DNA from: Chlorophyllum brunneum
Taxonomy: Eukaryota > Basidiomycota > Agaricomycetes > Agaricales > Agaricaceae
DNA length: 64,000 bases
Assembly (NCBI GenBank): GCA_963576785.1
Contig: OY756139.1
Coordinates: forward strand, 2,356,001-2,420,000
Direction: 5' to 3'
This document shows, piece by piece, positions 1-10,307 of the stretch. The position numbers were made by a program, and so were the translations under genes. Within the stretch, counting starts at the first letter, position 1. The number at the start of each line of letters is the position of its first letter. The notes under the pieces were generated by a model. It was given only the letters and a program-made list of their open reading frames with translations. It had not been told where the DNA came from and made no database searches.

Positions 1-391
1 ACATCTAACAATCATGCTAGGCGGTAGTATTTATAACTTTCTACAGGATGCTCTATGATGGCCTTGGCTACCTTATTTCTCTGACAGGTATTCACCAGAT
101 TTACCGGTGTTCGCTGTGAGAGCGTTAACTTACCGGAACCCAACAGCAATAAATATCCTCAATCTAATCCTGTACAGAACTTCTGAAGATATCCAGGTCG
201 GTTTTTTCTGGTGACTGACAGTATAGAATTATGACAGGGCCTATTTGTGATGTCTTGATAGAGCGCAGCGTGCGTTCCAGCTCAAGTTAGCTTTATCATC
301 TGCGTACTCATCGGATATACCAGAGCCTCACTTGGCTATTGTTTGACCTGGATCATGTCTCAAAGACTTCTGATTCATATTCAAGGTCTGA

Positions 392-760
392 TCACTCGTC
401 CCCCTCTGGCCACTTGTCACCAAACTTACGGTCCGTGCTAAAGATGCCTCGAGGGAGCGGCGAATGGAGAACGAGGATGCCGTGCTTACTATCACCACTG
501 ACGGCTTATCACCGAGGGAGGTGAGGGAGGTAGTCCGAACCCAGCTTGGGCACAAACACTCGGCGTCCTACTCGTTTTCTTCTCGGCAGCAGCAGCGACA
601 TTCTGACTTGGAGCAAATATTCAACCCGAACAATCCCGAAGAATTTGATGTTCGTGTTAGAATCGAGCGAACCGTGAAGGTAGAAAGGCTTCCGCGCACT
701 ATGCAAATGGAGGACTATACGCGCAGGTCAAGGGGACGAAATACCCCGATTCGACATTGA
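392..760 (+). CDS. 3' end of an unrecognised gene (partial model)
   Basis: An open frame from about 392 to the TAG/TGA-closed end at 760 reads like a C-terminal exon. It is charged (a stretch with RERRMENEDAVLTI, then a Q/H/S-rich patch) and ends in a basic tail (TRRSRGRNTPIRH). An in-frame stop at 389-391 means any earlier part must come from an upstream exon across an intron; candidate acceptors lie at about 385-420. No domain was recognised. Basidiomycete multi-membrane receptor-like genes often end in such hydrophilic tails with V-R-V/I-E-R-T-V motifs, so this could be the tail of one, but that is only a guess. The 5' part is probably within the first 390 bases or outside the window. Confidence 0.35.
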   Translation, partial: SLVPLWPLVTKLTVRAKDASRERRMENEDAVLTITTDGLSPREVREVVRTQLGHKHSASYSFSSRQQQRHSDLEQIFNPNNPEEFDVRVRIERTVKVERLPRTMQMEDYTRRSRGRNTPIRH

Positions 761-1463
761 GATTTTGGAGTCACCTAGGGCCATCATTATTGGATCTGTT
801 AGTAGGTATGCATTTATTTTAATGAGGCCGCCCAGCTGAAAGTAGGGATAGTCGTGTATTATAAACCCAATCATGACACCATGTATGTTCTATTACCCAG
901 TGTAGCTAGCTCGCACCATACGAGGGGGATATGTGTCAGTGATATTTAATCTGTTACAAATCTCGTGCGACGCTCATGTCTCTGACAACGTCTACATCTT
1001 CACAGGGGTCGTCATAACTCCACAAGGAGGGTAAGACGGCATCGCCGAGGCCCTTGGATTGTACTATCAACGCTCATAGATGAGATTCGGAATATTTTAG
1101 GCTTGTGCATTGCCTTGGGGTGATGTTCCGCCACCACATCACGGCTGACTTGGCTACGTATCTGGATCGTCTTAAAACGCCGGGTTGCGAGAACGTATCC
1201 ATATTATCCGATATATCCATTTGGAAAACCATCGTCGCCCTCAACTTGGCTCCAAGTTACAGGTTGTACGGTTGAAATGTTTGGATTCGCCGAGGCTATG
1301 CGGTATGGATGTCATCATTAACGGCGAGGGAAGGAGAATAAAACTTTCTTTCCCCCCATCTTCAACGAAACAAGGCAGGCCCTTGCTCGTAGCGTATTCT
1401 GAGGCTGGTCCTCTTCATTTCCGTCGTTTCTTTGTGTACTGGCTGGACCCTTACTTCAGGTGA
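761..1463. other. Intergenic stretch, no gene recognised
   Basis: Short open frames are present (for example 1185-1463 on the plus strand), but none shows a domain, and none joins to a neighbour in phase. It probably holds the 3' end of the upstream gene and the promoter of the 7TM gene. Confidence 0.5.
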
Positions 1464-3369
1464 ATGGCAGATTCATACCGTCTACCGAACGGAATCGAGA
1501 TTACTCCGAAGCTATACACGACGCAGGAATCCAATGGTGTGATTGTGGGTATCTTTCTGCAGACAATGTTCTGGTCGGGTCCAAGACCTAACCTACTTTA
1601 TTTCATAGGTTCTAATAGTGACTTCCTGTCTATCTCTGGTGGCCGTGGTCATACTGCTGGGAGCTATCACTGTGAGTTATTCAATCCACTCATTTCCCAT
1701 TGCATTGACTGTGAACCAACTATCGGCCTCATTTTGGCCTTGGAATTACAGATCTCAGCTACCAAACCGAAAAGTGTATTTCACGATCATCTCTTCTTGC
1801 GAACACATGTTTCGGGGTATTTCTTCTCTCTGATACTCTGTCATGTCCTTCAGGGTATGTTGGCTCAACATAGATGATGCTGTGGGCTTACGTCTGAAAT
1901 AGCAATCGCATCGCTTATGAATGCGAGGTGGGTTTCTCGGGGAGGTTTGGAGGCCGGAGGGTTTTGTACTTCTCAAGGTTTGTTTTGGGTCAGGTCATGA
2001 TTGATACGTGACTGCCACCCTTGAATTCAATTCATAGGTGCCCTCAAACACATATCAGATGTGGGAATTGCACTCTGGACATTCGTGAGTTCAGTTCGCC
2101 CCAAGACGGCTCAAGAACAGTTCTCAATCGCGCTTAGATCATTGCTGCCCACACATTTTGCCTCCTTTTTTGGGAGATGGAAGGATTGAGTGTCTTTACC
2201 CTTTGGGCAACCTTGGTGGGTGGGTGGTCGGCCGTCGGTGCCATTGCCATATCCGGCCCTGCAGTGCTTGATATCGGGAGAATGGGTCCATACTGTGAGT
2301 TCTTTTTTTATGAACCAGTCCTGAATGTAGTGCTAAAGCATTACTTTCACTGATCAAGATAGTATCTCGGGTTTGTGGTGTTGGATTGCTCCTCAGTACA
2401 AGACACAACGAATCACGTACGTGCAGTTTTTGCCCGCGACTTTGGGATTCTCTTGATGAACCGTATGACACATAGGCTCGGCTGGTTGCTGGTACGTTCT
2501 CAAACGCACTCATCACCCCTGTTTGATGCTGATGAACGCCTAGCTACTCTTGGCCACGGTGTTTAGTCTTATTCTTTATCCCCTAATTTTCCTGCGCTTG
2601 CGAGGGAACGTTATCGGAAACAGGTGGCGTATCAAATTCACAAAAACAGCGGCGGAGAACTTCGAAAGATGGCGCGGTCTTCCCACAGAGCATTCTATTC
2701 GCATTGCTAAGCAGATGTTATTGTAAGATTCCTGACGAATTATTGCTTACTATCGATGCTGACAGGTTGATCAGGTACCCGGTATGTCGGACTCTGGCAC
2801 TCGACAATGTCAATTAATGACCCGTGGTTGGATAGGTTACCTATGCGGTCCTCATCTTGCCAATCGTGACTGCGCGATTGATGGAAGCTTCGGGAAACAA
2901 GGTCGCACTAGCTGGACTGATATTTAGGTAAGCACAATCCCGGAGAAAGACAAAGCAAGGTAGTCTGACTCTAGACAGTGATGCCATATACCAAATGTTC
3001 GGTATTGCAAATGTCATACTGTTCGCAGTAACACGACCTGTGCTTTCCAGTGAATCGCTTCTCTTCAAGGGCTGGGGTATCTCTTGGCCATTCGAGCGCA
3101 ATGAGGTCTCACAAGGCTCCACAAACCGGGCTGCCCAACCACCACCACCTCGGGTGACCCGAGAATCACCTCAATTTACCAGATCTCAATCCGTCAGATC
3201 TGGGCCATCCTGGACGCAGAGAGAGATCAAGCAACCGCCCGAAATCAACATCCGAGATAGCATTGGGAGCATCTACAGCATCTATGACGAACATCCGCAG
3301 TTTCAATTTGAACCTCCACTTTCGTCGCACTGGAGCCCAGACACGCCACCCAAATCGGGAAGTCATTGA
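1464..3369 (+). CDS. Seven-transmembrane receptor-like protein (basidiomycete GPCR-like)
   Basis: A 12-exon model closes in frame at 425 aa: 1464-1544, 1609-1671, 1752-1854, 1903-1977, 2038-2084, 2138-2294, 2359-2416, 2476-2491, 2544-2722, 2766-2781, 2836-2927, 2979-3369. Two exons are only 16 nt. The protein has a short outer N-terminus, then hydrophobic segments such as VLIVTSCLSLVAVVILLGAI, a loop NARW...GGFCTSQGALKH, TFIIAAHTFCLLFW, a W-rich loop (GLWCWIAPQY), then a basic intracellular loop and YPVTYAVLILPIVTARL. This order (GxCxxQGxxxxxGDVG-like, AHTF, WCWI, RYPxxY) is that of basidiomycete 7TM proteins related to Git3/cAMP-receptor-like GPCRs. The tail of about 110 residues is hydrophilic and rich in Ser, Pro and Gln. 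Ligand is unknown. The G-alpha genes at 14.8 and 28.7 kb could in principle couple to it; that is inference only. Confidence 0.8.
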
Positions 3370-3677
3370 GGGGTTAAGGGTGCAATTCGAAGTTTAAGTG
3401 GAAGGCTTAGGGACAGAGAAGGGTGGCTATATAGCAACCGTATACATTCATGTCCATGTGCTTTACTCCATGGGCGTCTAGTTGTCCCAAAGTCACTTGT
3501 TCTAAACCTTGCCCGATCAAGCTTCTGCAGTTCGCGTCCCTGGTCATGAGACAAGTCTCTCTTGATTTATTTGGATTACCGGATGTGGAGAGTAAAGGAA
3601 GCATGCCCTACAAAGGAAGATTGTGATAATTTGATGGACTTGTCCAAAGTATGATTAGTCTGGTGGACGAAGTCAGT
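3370..3677. other. Convergent intergenic region
   Basis: Lies between the 3' ends of the plus-strand 7TM gene and the minus-strand DUF218 gene. It holds only their 3' untranslated ends; no additional signal was seen. Confidence 0.5.
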
Positions 3678-4933
3678 TCATGTATGAATGTCCCAAGGTA
3701 ATCGTTCGGAAAATAGTGCCATCCATCCATCTTTTTGGGACCCAGGACACCAATCTAGTAGTTGGTTCAGTTCTGGGCTGCTGAGATAATAGGAATGGAA
3801 TCGGTGGAAAGGGTTTCTGTGTTGACGTTTGTCAAGAAGCGGTGCATGACAACCGTATAAGTCTTTGGAATATAGGACATAGCCATTTTCGTGCTAAAGC
3901 AAAATTGGGGCTAATTGTCAGCCATGCAGAAAGTTTTCACAAGGCCTCTCATACCCACCTCTCCCTCAATCGCGATCTGTACATGCTCTGCATCGTCTGG
4001 ATCCACGCCGTAATAGTCGAACTTGCTCTCTGGCCAACGTAGTGCTGCACGATGTAAGGTTTCGAATCTCCGGCGCTTGAATTCATAGCCTACGACAGAA
4101 ATACGTTCAGGATACCGTCCTGCGTATTCTTTGAACCGTGCAATGGAGAACAGTAGGTTCTGGAATGAATCCAAAGCATGGTCTTCTGTCGTCAGGCGAG
4201 TGGAAATATCCTTCAACGAAGCCGACTGATCGCCCAACAAGGCTAGCCGTAAATAAGACTGAGCCTCAGTCATTGTCGATTGTAGCCTCGTCTGACCACT
4301 GCATTCCAAACGGATCGGTCAGCGTCTAATAAGTGCCTTGGTGTGATAGAGAATGGAACAGACCCGCTGAACACTACGAGTGCATAATCATCTTCCCTTG
4401 CTATGTCCAACCTGATATAGTTCATGAGCGAGTCGCCAGGGTCAGCATTGCTATGTCAAACTGATAATCATATAGCTTTCAACTCACCCTCGTTGTATAT
4501 GCTGATACAGTGCCTCTAGCCTCGCCCGCCCCTTCTGATATGACTCCAAAATCCACTCAGAGTCATCTAACCTCTTCTCCGGATCATGTCCAATCCAGAT
4601 AGCATGTCCAGGAACAACAACGAGGTGGCTTAGTCTCTCTGCAGTCTCCGGACGCGTCACAGTCGCCCACAACGCACTTCCGAATTTTGCTGATTGAATA
4701 GGCGTCGATGGTGCTGCTGGGGCAAGACAGCTGTCTGGAGCGATTGCCAAAGACGCGAGCCAGGACCGCAGATTGTGGTATAACGAGAAAAGCGTGAGTA
4801 GAACTAGAAGGAGGATACCGAGGTTCGTGAATCTCGAGCGGCTAAGCAGAAGCTTTGTCAAGCTCTGCCGAGGTCCCGCATCGATGCGTCTGAAGCCCCT
4901 GCGCTTGCCTGAGGTCGCTGGCGAAGGGAGCAT
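3678..4933 (-). CDS. DUF218 (YdcF/SanA-like) membrane-anchored protein
   Basis: Four exons (4933-4488, 4450-4364, 4298-3959, 3893-3678) sum to 362 aa in frame. The N-terminus is basic and followed by one membrane segment (about residues 36-55, LGILLLVLLTLFSLYHNL). The body carries the DUF218 signatures: VVVPGHAIWIG, then VVFSGGQTR followed by TEAQSY, and VVGYEFKRRRFETLH. The C-terminal exon continues with KDLYGCHAPLLDKRQHRNPF and LPWD. DUF218 proteins are of poorly known function; bacterial relatives bind nucleotide-like ligands or act at the envelope. The single anchor suggests a type II protein of an endomembrane or mitochondrial membrane. The start at 4933 is the only ATG that precedes the membrane anchor in frame. 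Confidence 0.82.
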
Positions 4934-5207
4934 TAGGTCTGAAGGCCTAAGGTACAGAGTATTTGGGACAGCTCATACTTATCAAATTTCCACGCTATGT
5001 TAAGCATCGCGTGGTATTAAAGGGTGTCTTGAAGACAACGAAGTTGAGCTATGGCCCTGGGAAGGAGCAGAACAGAATATAAGAACAATAAATACAGGGC
5101 AAGTAATTCTTACACGAAGAGGGATAGAATATATGTGGTAATACACAAAGTTATACAGAAGGTGAAGGCTGAAAAACGATGGCGAGGTATAACACTACAA
5201 AGCGAAC

Positions 5208-8118
5208 CTACGATGCATCCGAGAAAAATTCTAATAGGCCCCCATCACCATGTTCAGAATCCTCTTGCTGCCAGGACTGGAGGCGAAGTTGTATGAGCTC
5301 GTCCCAGTACAGTGTTGGCACTTCATCGTGGCTTTTGAGGAAGTTCCGGATGTGTCGCAGCCAACGTTTCACAAGACGAAACCTGACTTCAACTTTAAGG
5401 TTGTTGGGTGAGCCGCACTCAAAGGGGGGGATGTTCTCCTGATACGCGAGCATAGCTACTTGGCCAAGCCAGTAGAACGGCAGTACTGTCCAAGACTGAA
5501 TAAGTTTGCCGAACCGATTCCAACCAAGTTAAAACATACGATTCTGAATGAATGGTGGTTCGCCTGAACCCGCTCCTATTCGTGAATCCGGTGAATTTCT
5601 CCAGTTTTGGAACCAGTTGTGCATCGCGAACTGCAATTTAAACATTTCGGGATCCATTTCATCGTCCCCGGGTACTGGCTCTGACTTTTGTGGTTTTCCT
5701 CCCATGCAGTATTGAAACAATTGTTTGAGGGTGATATGGATGAGGACGAAGTGCGCAAAGGCACTCAAAGGTACCGCAGTTGGTATCGTCCGCGTTTCCG
5801 AGAGATACGCCGCCATTTTCGGAATGTTCATACCCGTGAGCCTGCTGGCCAGAGTTGTTCCATATGGTGAAGAGCGTTGGAGAACCATATACCAATCCGA
5901 CGCCGTCTTGACTTGCCAAAGATCGTCCTCGCAGGGTAAATTGAGTGTGACTTCTTGTGGATGATATGAAGGAGGAAGCGCAAAATAGATGCAGTGACAA
6001 CAGTCATGCATAAACGACCAAAGGATTGCTCTGTCGCGTTTCAGCCGAAATCGTGTATCAGGAGACCAAGCAACTTACCGCTTTGCCATCTCATGTCTAG
6101 CCCAGTCAAACCACGCGCTCTCTAAAGTACATTCGTCTATATGGCAGGGTTGCCAATTTGCATTACAGGGAATCAATCCCGTCTGTCGTATCATCTGAAG
6201 GGAATGAATAGGTTGTCTATAGTTGGACGGCCCGCGGCTCACCATTACAAGCATCCCATGATAAATGCTTGACGATGCTCTCTGGTCCATATCCTGATGA
6301 AAAAGTCCAATCGTTTGGAGTAGCACGACGGCAAGGATAAGTTGAACTTGATCCAGCAAGTCGGTAGATTCTCTCGCCTATGAGTGTACCACCTGAGTAT
6401 GTCCGATCATGGAGAAGATCATTTGATGGACTCACGAAATCGTGCACAAGGGTCTCCCGTGCGTAAGCAAGCGTCTTTGAGATAAAATCGGTTGCCCGTC
6501 TATTCCCTACAAAGAGAGCACCACATGCTTGCATTGCACTGAGTAGGATCGGCGATTTTGTCTCAGCACGAAAAGTCGGGGCGTGAACAATAGGGATTTG
6601 AGTAAGGAAGGTAGTAAAGAAAATATGCACTGGAGCAATCGTTCAGCGTCTGACGGCAGAGGATCAGTGAAACGTACAGTAATGCTGTAACTCAGCAGGA
6701 GTGGGATCTGGGCTAATTGGTCTCAGCCTTCCTTTTGCCCTATCCACCTCGAATGTCTGATAGGGATCTGGTTTAGGCATATCTGGTATAGGCATATCCG
6801 TGGGGAACACAGGGCTCCGCGCAGCCGGCGGCGAGGAGTCTGAGAGGAGACGACGAACGAACGGGAGATCCTCAGGCGAGTCTCCTCTCACGCTCAGCTC
6901 TTCGATGTTCAGGGTTACCTCAGTCAGCGGAGACATCTGGGGGAAAATGGTGGTGAAAAACGGCGTGAAGACATCATCACTTCCGTAAGCTGGTGATAGA
7001 TGACTTGAGACTGGGGTGAGTTGGTCGTCAGTCGTGGGTGAGTCGGATTCTGAGGGCGAATAAGCCTCGACGATAGAGTCTGTTGCATAACGTCGAGAGT
7101 AGAGGGCCACAGGGTAATCCGATTGAACAGGAGCTGGAGGGCGGGACTGTATGGAAGGTTCAACCAGTGGGGCCGTTAGCTGTGACTGTTGCTGATAGCC
7201 TTTGCAGCCTTGAGTGTAACCTATCCTAGAAGCCTGGATAGAATATACTGGTTCAGGTGTCTGTGCTGAAGCCGAGGAAGAAGATGCATAAGAAGTATCG
7301 GAGGGTGAATTAGGTTGTGAGCATGAAGCCGTCCTGCGTTGGATGAGGTGAGAGGCGGAGGGTGCATGAGAGGAAGTGGTGGTGGTTTGGGCAGGGAGCT
7401 GGGTATTGGGCTCAGCATTGTTGTTGGATGGCCCGAAGGAACCATCTGTGGGGGTCCTGGCGGGTGAAATGGCCGAGGCCAACACTTTCCTTGTCGTCGG
7501 CCCATAAACACACACTGACCCTTTTGAAACACATTTCGCACACGGAACTTGACGGTCACACTTGATTTTGGATTCCATGCATGTTATACATGAGCGCCTT
7601 CGGGAGCGACTCGAACTGGATAGAGCCTTCAACAAAGTGTACCCGGCAACTAAGCACGGCGTGGGACTCACGGGTTGTTGCAGCTCTTTTTATGCCTCGT
7701 TAGGAGATCACTCCGAGTGAACTGTGAATCACACGTCTGAGTGGTTCGGTTAGTCCTAGTAGGGGAAGAAGACAGATAACGTCAACGTACATCGCAGCGA
7801 TGGAGTCGCTCATTGGTGTCTAAGTCAGCGTATGAGTGATATTATTATACATGTCAGGTGGGAAGGGTTCATACGGTTGCGCAGGTGGCGGTTGAGGTGG
7901 GTTGTACGTGTAAACTTTGCCGGGCAATGTGGACAAAGCTTGGTCTGAGGTAGAACGGGAATGTTGCCGCGGTGACTGCGTATCTTGGAGAGCGTGCCGT
8001 CCTTCTTCCTGAGAGGCTCGAATTCTGGCTGGATTACGGGAGGAGTCTCCGGCCCCAGGGCATCCGCGAGGGAGGACTGGGAGGACTGGGGGATGTGTAA
8101 AGGGACATTAGGATGCAT
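5208..8118 (-). CDS. Transcription factor with two C2H2-type fingers, Zn2Cys6 cluster and fungal_trans domain
   Basis: Nine exons (8118-7875, 7819-7791, 7736-7672, 7615-6678, 6629-6436, 6377-6243, 6194-6079, 6030-5540, 5485-5208) sum to 829 aa. Finger 1 is CPHCPAKFTRTTHLNRH...H; finger 2 is CDTCDSQFTRSDLLTRH with a terminal Cys; a Zn2Cys6 cluster follows (CITCMESKIKCD then C-x2-C-x6-C). A Ser/Pro-rich linker leads into the fungal-specific transcription factor domain (exons 5-9; for example QLILAVVLLQTIGLFHQD and LPFYWLGQVAMLAYQE). This C2H2-plus-Zn2Cys6 arrangement is a known fungal regulator family; the target genes are unknown. Every exon joint was set by phase; the last intron uses the acceptor just before 5485, which removes an in-frame TAA at about 5531. 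Confidence 0.88.
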
Positions 8119-8363
8119 GGGGTGGAAGTGGAAGGGAGAAAGGTGGGTCGAAGAACAGGGCCATTGGTGTATCTCTCGACTAAATTGGCGCCAAACCCAG
8201 CCTGTCCGTTTACGGCAGCGTTGCTACTCCTCACACTCACATTTACTTCCAACTCACTGGCCTTGCTTCAATTCTGATTTATTACCCATCTTCACTATCC
8301 ACCATCACCCATCACCGCGTCAAAATACGTGCCAATCCTCGAGGACAGTCACACTATTCTTAT

Positions 8364-10122
8364 CTACCTCGAAACCGCAGCAAGTCGCTCTTGCTCCCTC
8401 TTAACCGCCCACAAGACAGCAGCCTCAACATCTGCCGCTTCATGGGTAGGAATATGACTAGGACTTCCTGTTTCGGGCTCGTATACCCCAGTTCTGACCA
8501 GAACCGAGTACCAGCTAGCAGCGTTGGCTCCAGCAATATCTATTGCGGAGAATAAGTTCGGATGTCATACATCATCCTGCACCAGCTCCGCGTACCTGAC
8601 TCTGGGTTGTCTTGAAAAGATCCATCATAAAAGCCGATTTGGAAAAACGGCCCGCTACGACTCACCTCCAATCATGTATCTGGCAGGAAAGAATCAGAAC
8701 AGAAAAGAGACAGGTAGTGGAGGGCGCTCACACATGCGGTGACAACCCATGAGCTCCATACATATCGCGCAAGCGATTGACAAGGACCTCTTCTGCAAAT
8801 TTGTAGGTTTCTCGAGTTGGCTTGCCGAACTGCACATGGGGATATTGTGTTCCTGTTAACGCCTAAAACAGTCAGTATGGCAAGTGTCGCTATACCAACG
8901 GAAAATACACACACCTGATAAACGCCCTGGAAAGCAACTTTGAACCCTCCCTGTCCGAGTCGTGGACGCACAAAGTCAGACTTCCAGAGAAGATCGGGGT
9001 TGCAGAAAACCAGTTCTAGAGGATCTTGACTTGTCTTAGGATCGATGTATGGACCGCCAACAATCCCATCGGATTGAATGATATCGCATAGTATTTGACC
9101 TGAAGTGTGAAAAAAGTGAGTGCAAGACGACCAATAGCTGGCCGCGGCCGAAGAAAGGCTGAAAGCTGACAGTCTAGCGCCCAATCTCGAGGATCATGAA
9201 ACACGAAAGCTGCAGCAAAACGTGTGTGGCCGAGGTTGATGACCTAAGGGAGTGGATTATCTCTTTGCCAAGGCCAAGTTTACACCAACGATACCTTGGC
9301 TGTCTGTTCCTCTAATTCAGTGAGAGAATGAAATGGCCACACCCTGTACCCCGTATGTCATAATGCGGGTGTGGATTCGGCTTGAAAGAAGACCCACGAG
9401 GGATTTGATGCCAAGACGTCAAGGGTAGTGTATGCTTGTTCAAATCCATAGCTAACAACACAGATCAAAATCCGGAAAGCACGGCGCAATGGGTGGGACA
9501 TACTCTTGAGCGACGTTTCGGAGAGTATCCAAGCGACCTCCGAGAATCAAGACGGGTTCTTTAGCGTACTTGTGAGCTAGAGTCTTTAAGATGGTATGGG
9601 CTTGGATGTACTGGTCTTTTTCAATCTGGGAAAACGCGAGTCGGTGTGAGATCCAGAACTGACGATAAGAGGCATACGGTAAAGCCCAGCTGCTTGGTTA
9701 GCTTCTGACAACGAACTTGTTCGCTGACTCCGCCGCCGTTGGTCAACTATAGCTCGCCTCAAATCGGACAAATTGCCGCCAGTGATTCTGGTGATGAGAT
9801 GTACCAGTATATATGGAATTTTGCTGGAAGGAAGAACATAAGGCCGAGCCCGAGATGCCTACCAGTGTGGCAACGACATACCATCTGAACGGGTTTTCGC
9901 CGTCTAGAATAGAGAGCGCACGCTTAGCCGCAGGAAGCACATTGGGACCCCGTATGAGGACACCATCCTGTTGGATTTGAGGTATGTGAGGGGATAACGG
10001 AGAACATGACCGCATACAATGTCAAAGCAGAATGCAAGGGGAGGGGAGGAGTGGGTTGAGAAGAATGCTGGAGAATTGTGATGGTGGAGGAAGACAGTCC
10101 GGCGAAGCGTTGCAGAAAGCAT
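8364..10122 (-). CDS. HAD-superfamily hydrolase, CECR5/HDHD5 type, probably mitochondrial
   Basis: A 13-exon model (10122-10018, 9967-9882, 9823-9805, 9746-9678, 9625-9504, 9451-9398, 9343-9295, 9243-9171, 9099-8915, 8862-8732, 8679-8666, 8610-8596, 8539-8364) closes at 365 aa. HAD motif I is FDIDGV, split by the first intron right after FDI. LLTNGGGVSE is motif II; KPTRETYKFAEE and MIGDNPESDIAGAN are motifs III and IV. YIDPKTSQDPLELVFCNPD is typical of the CECR5 family (yeast YKR070W-like). The N-terminus (MLSATLRRTVFLHH...FFSTHSS) is Arg/Ser-rich without acids, as in mitochondrial presequences. The substrate is unknown; the family belongs to the p-nitrophenylphosphatase-like HADs. Three exons are only 14-19 nt. 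It shares a divergent promoter of 182 bp with the next gene. Confidence 0.88.
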
Positions 10123-10151
10123 CGGACTGGGAGTGGAAAGCGGAAGACGAA

Positions 10152-10307
10152 CACAGCCACCAAGATTGATGGCCGGGTATCATATAACCAAACAAACGCC
10201 TCGGCCTCGGTCAGACAAACACAGCCACCAACATTGATGGCCGGGTATCATATAACCAAACAAACGCCTCGGCCTCGGTCAGACAAACACAGCCACCAAC
10301 ATTGATG
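10152..10307. repeat. 68-bp tandem direct repeat (2.3 copies)
   Basis: Copies begin at 10152, 10220 and 10288 (period exactly 68 bp). Copies 1 and 2 are identical except for one base (caagattg versus caacattg). The third copy is cut after 20 bases. The unit starts cacagccaccaa and ends with gcctcggcctcgg then tcagacaaa. The truncated third copy ends in ATTGATG, which is the start codon of the gene at 10305. The array fills most of the divergent promoter shared with the HAD gene. Confidence 0.95.

Noticed and set aside
464..706. Plus and minus open frames in the first 700 bases
   Set aside because: Only the plus frame to 760 has a coding look; the minus frames are shadows.
5529..5535. In-frame TAA in the transcription factor, considered as a nonsense mutation or true C-terminus
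   Set aside because: An intron with the acceptor before 5485 removes it and restores a conserved C-terminus in phase.
10081..10305. Plus frame through the 68-bp repeat as a gene
   Set aside because: It is built of the repeat itself and overlaps the start of the HAD gene on the other strand.
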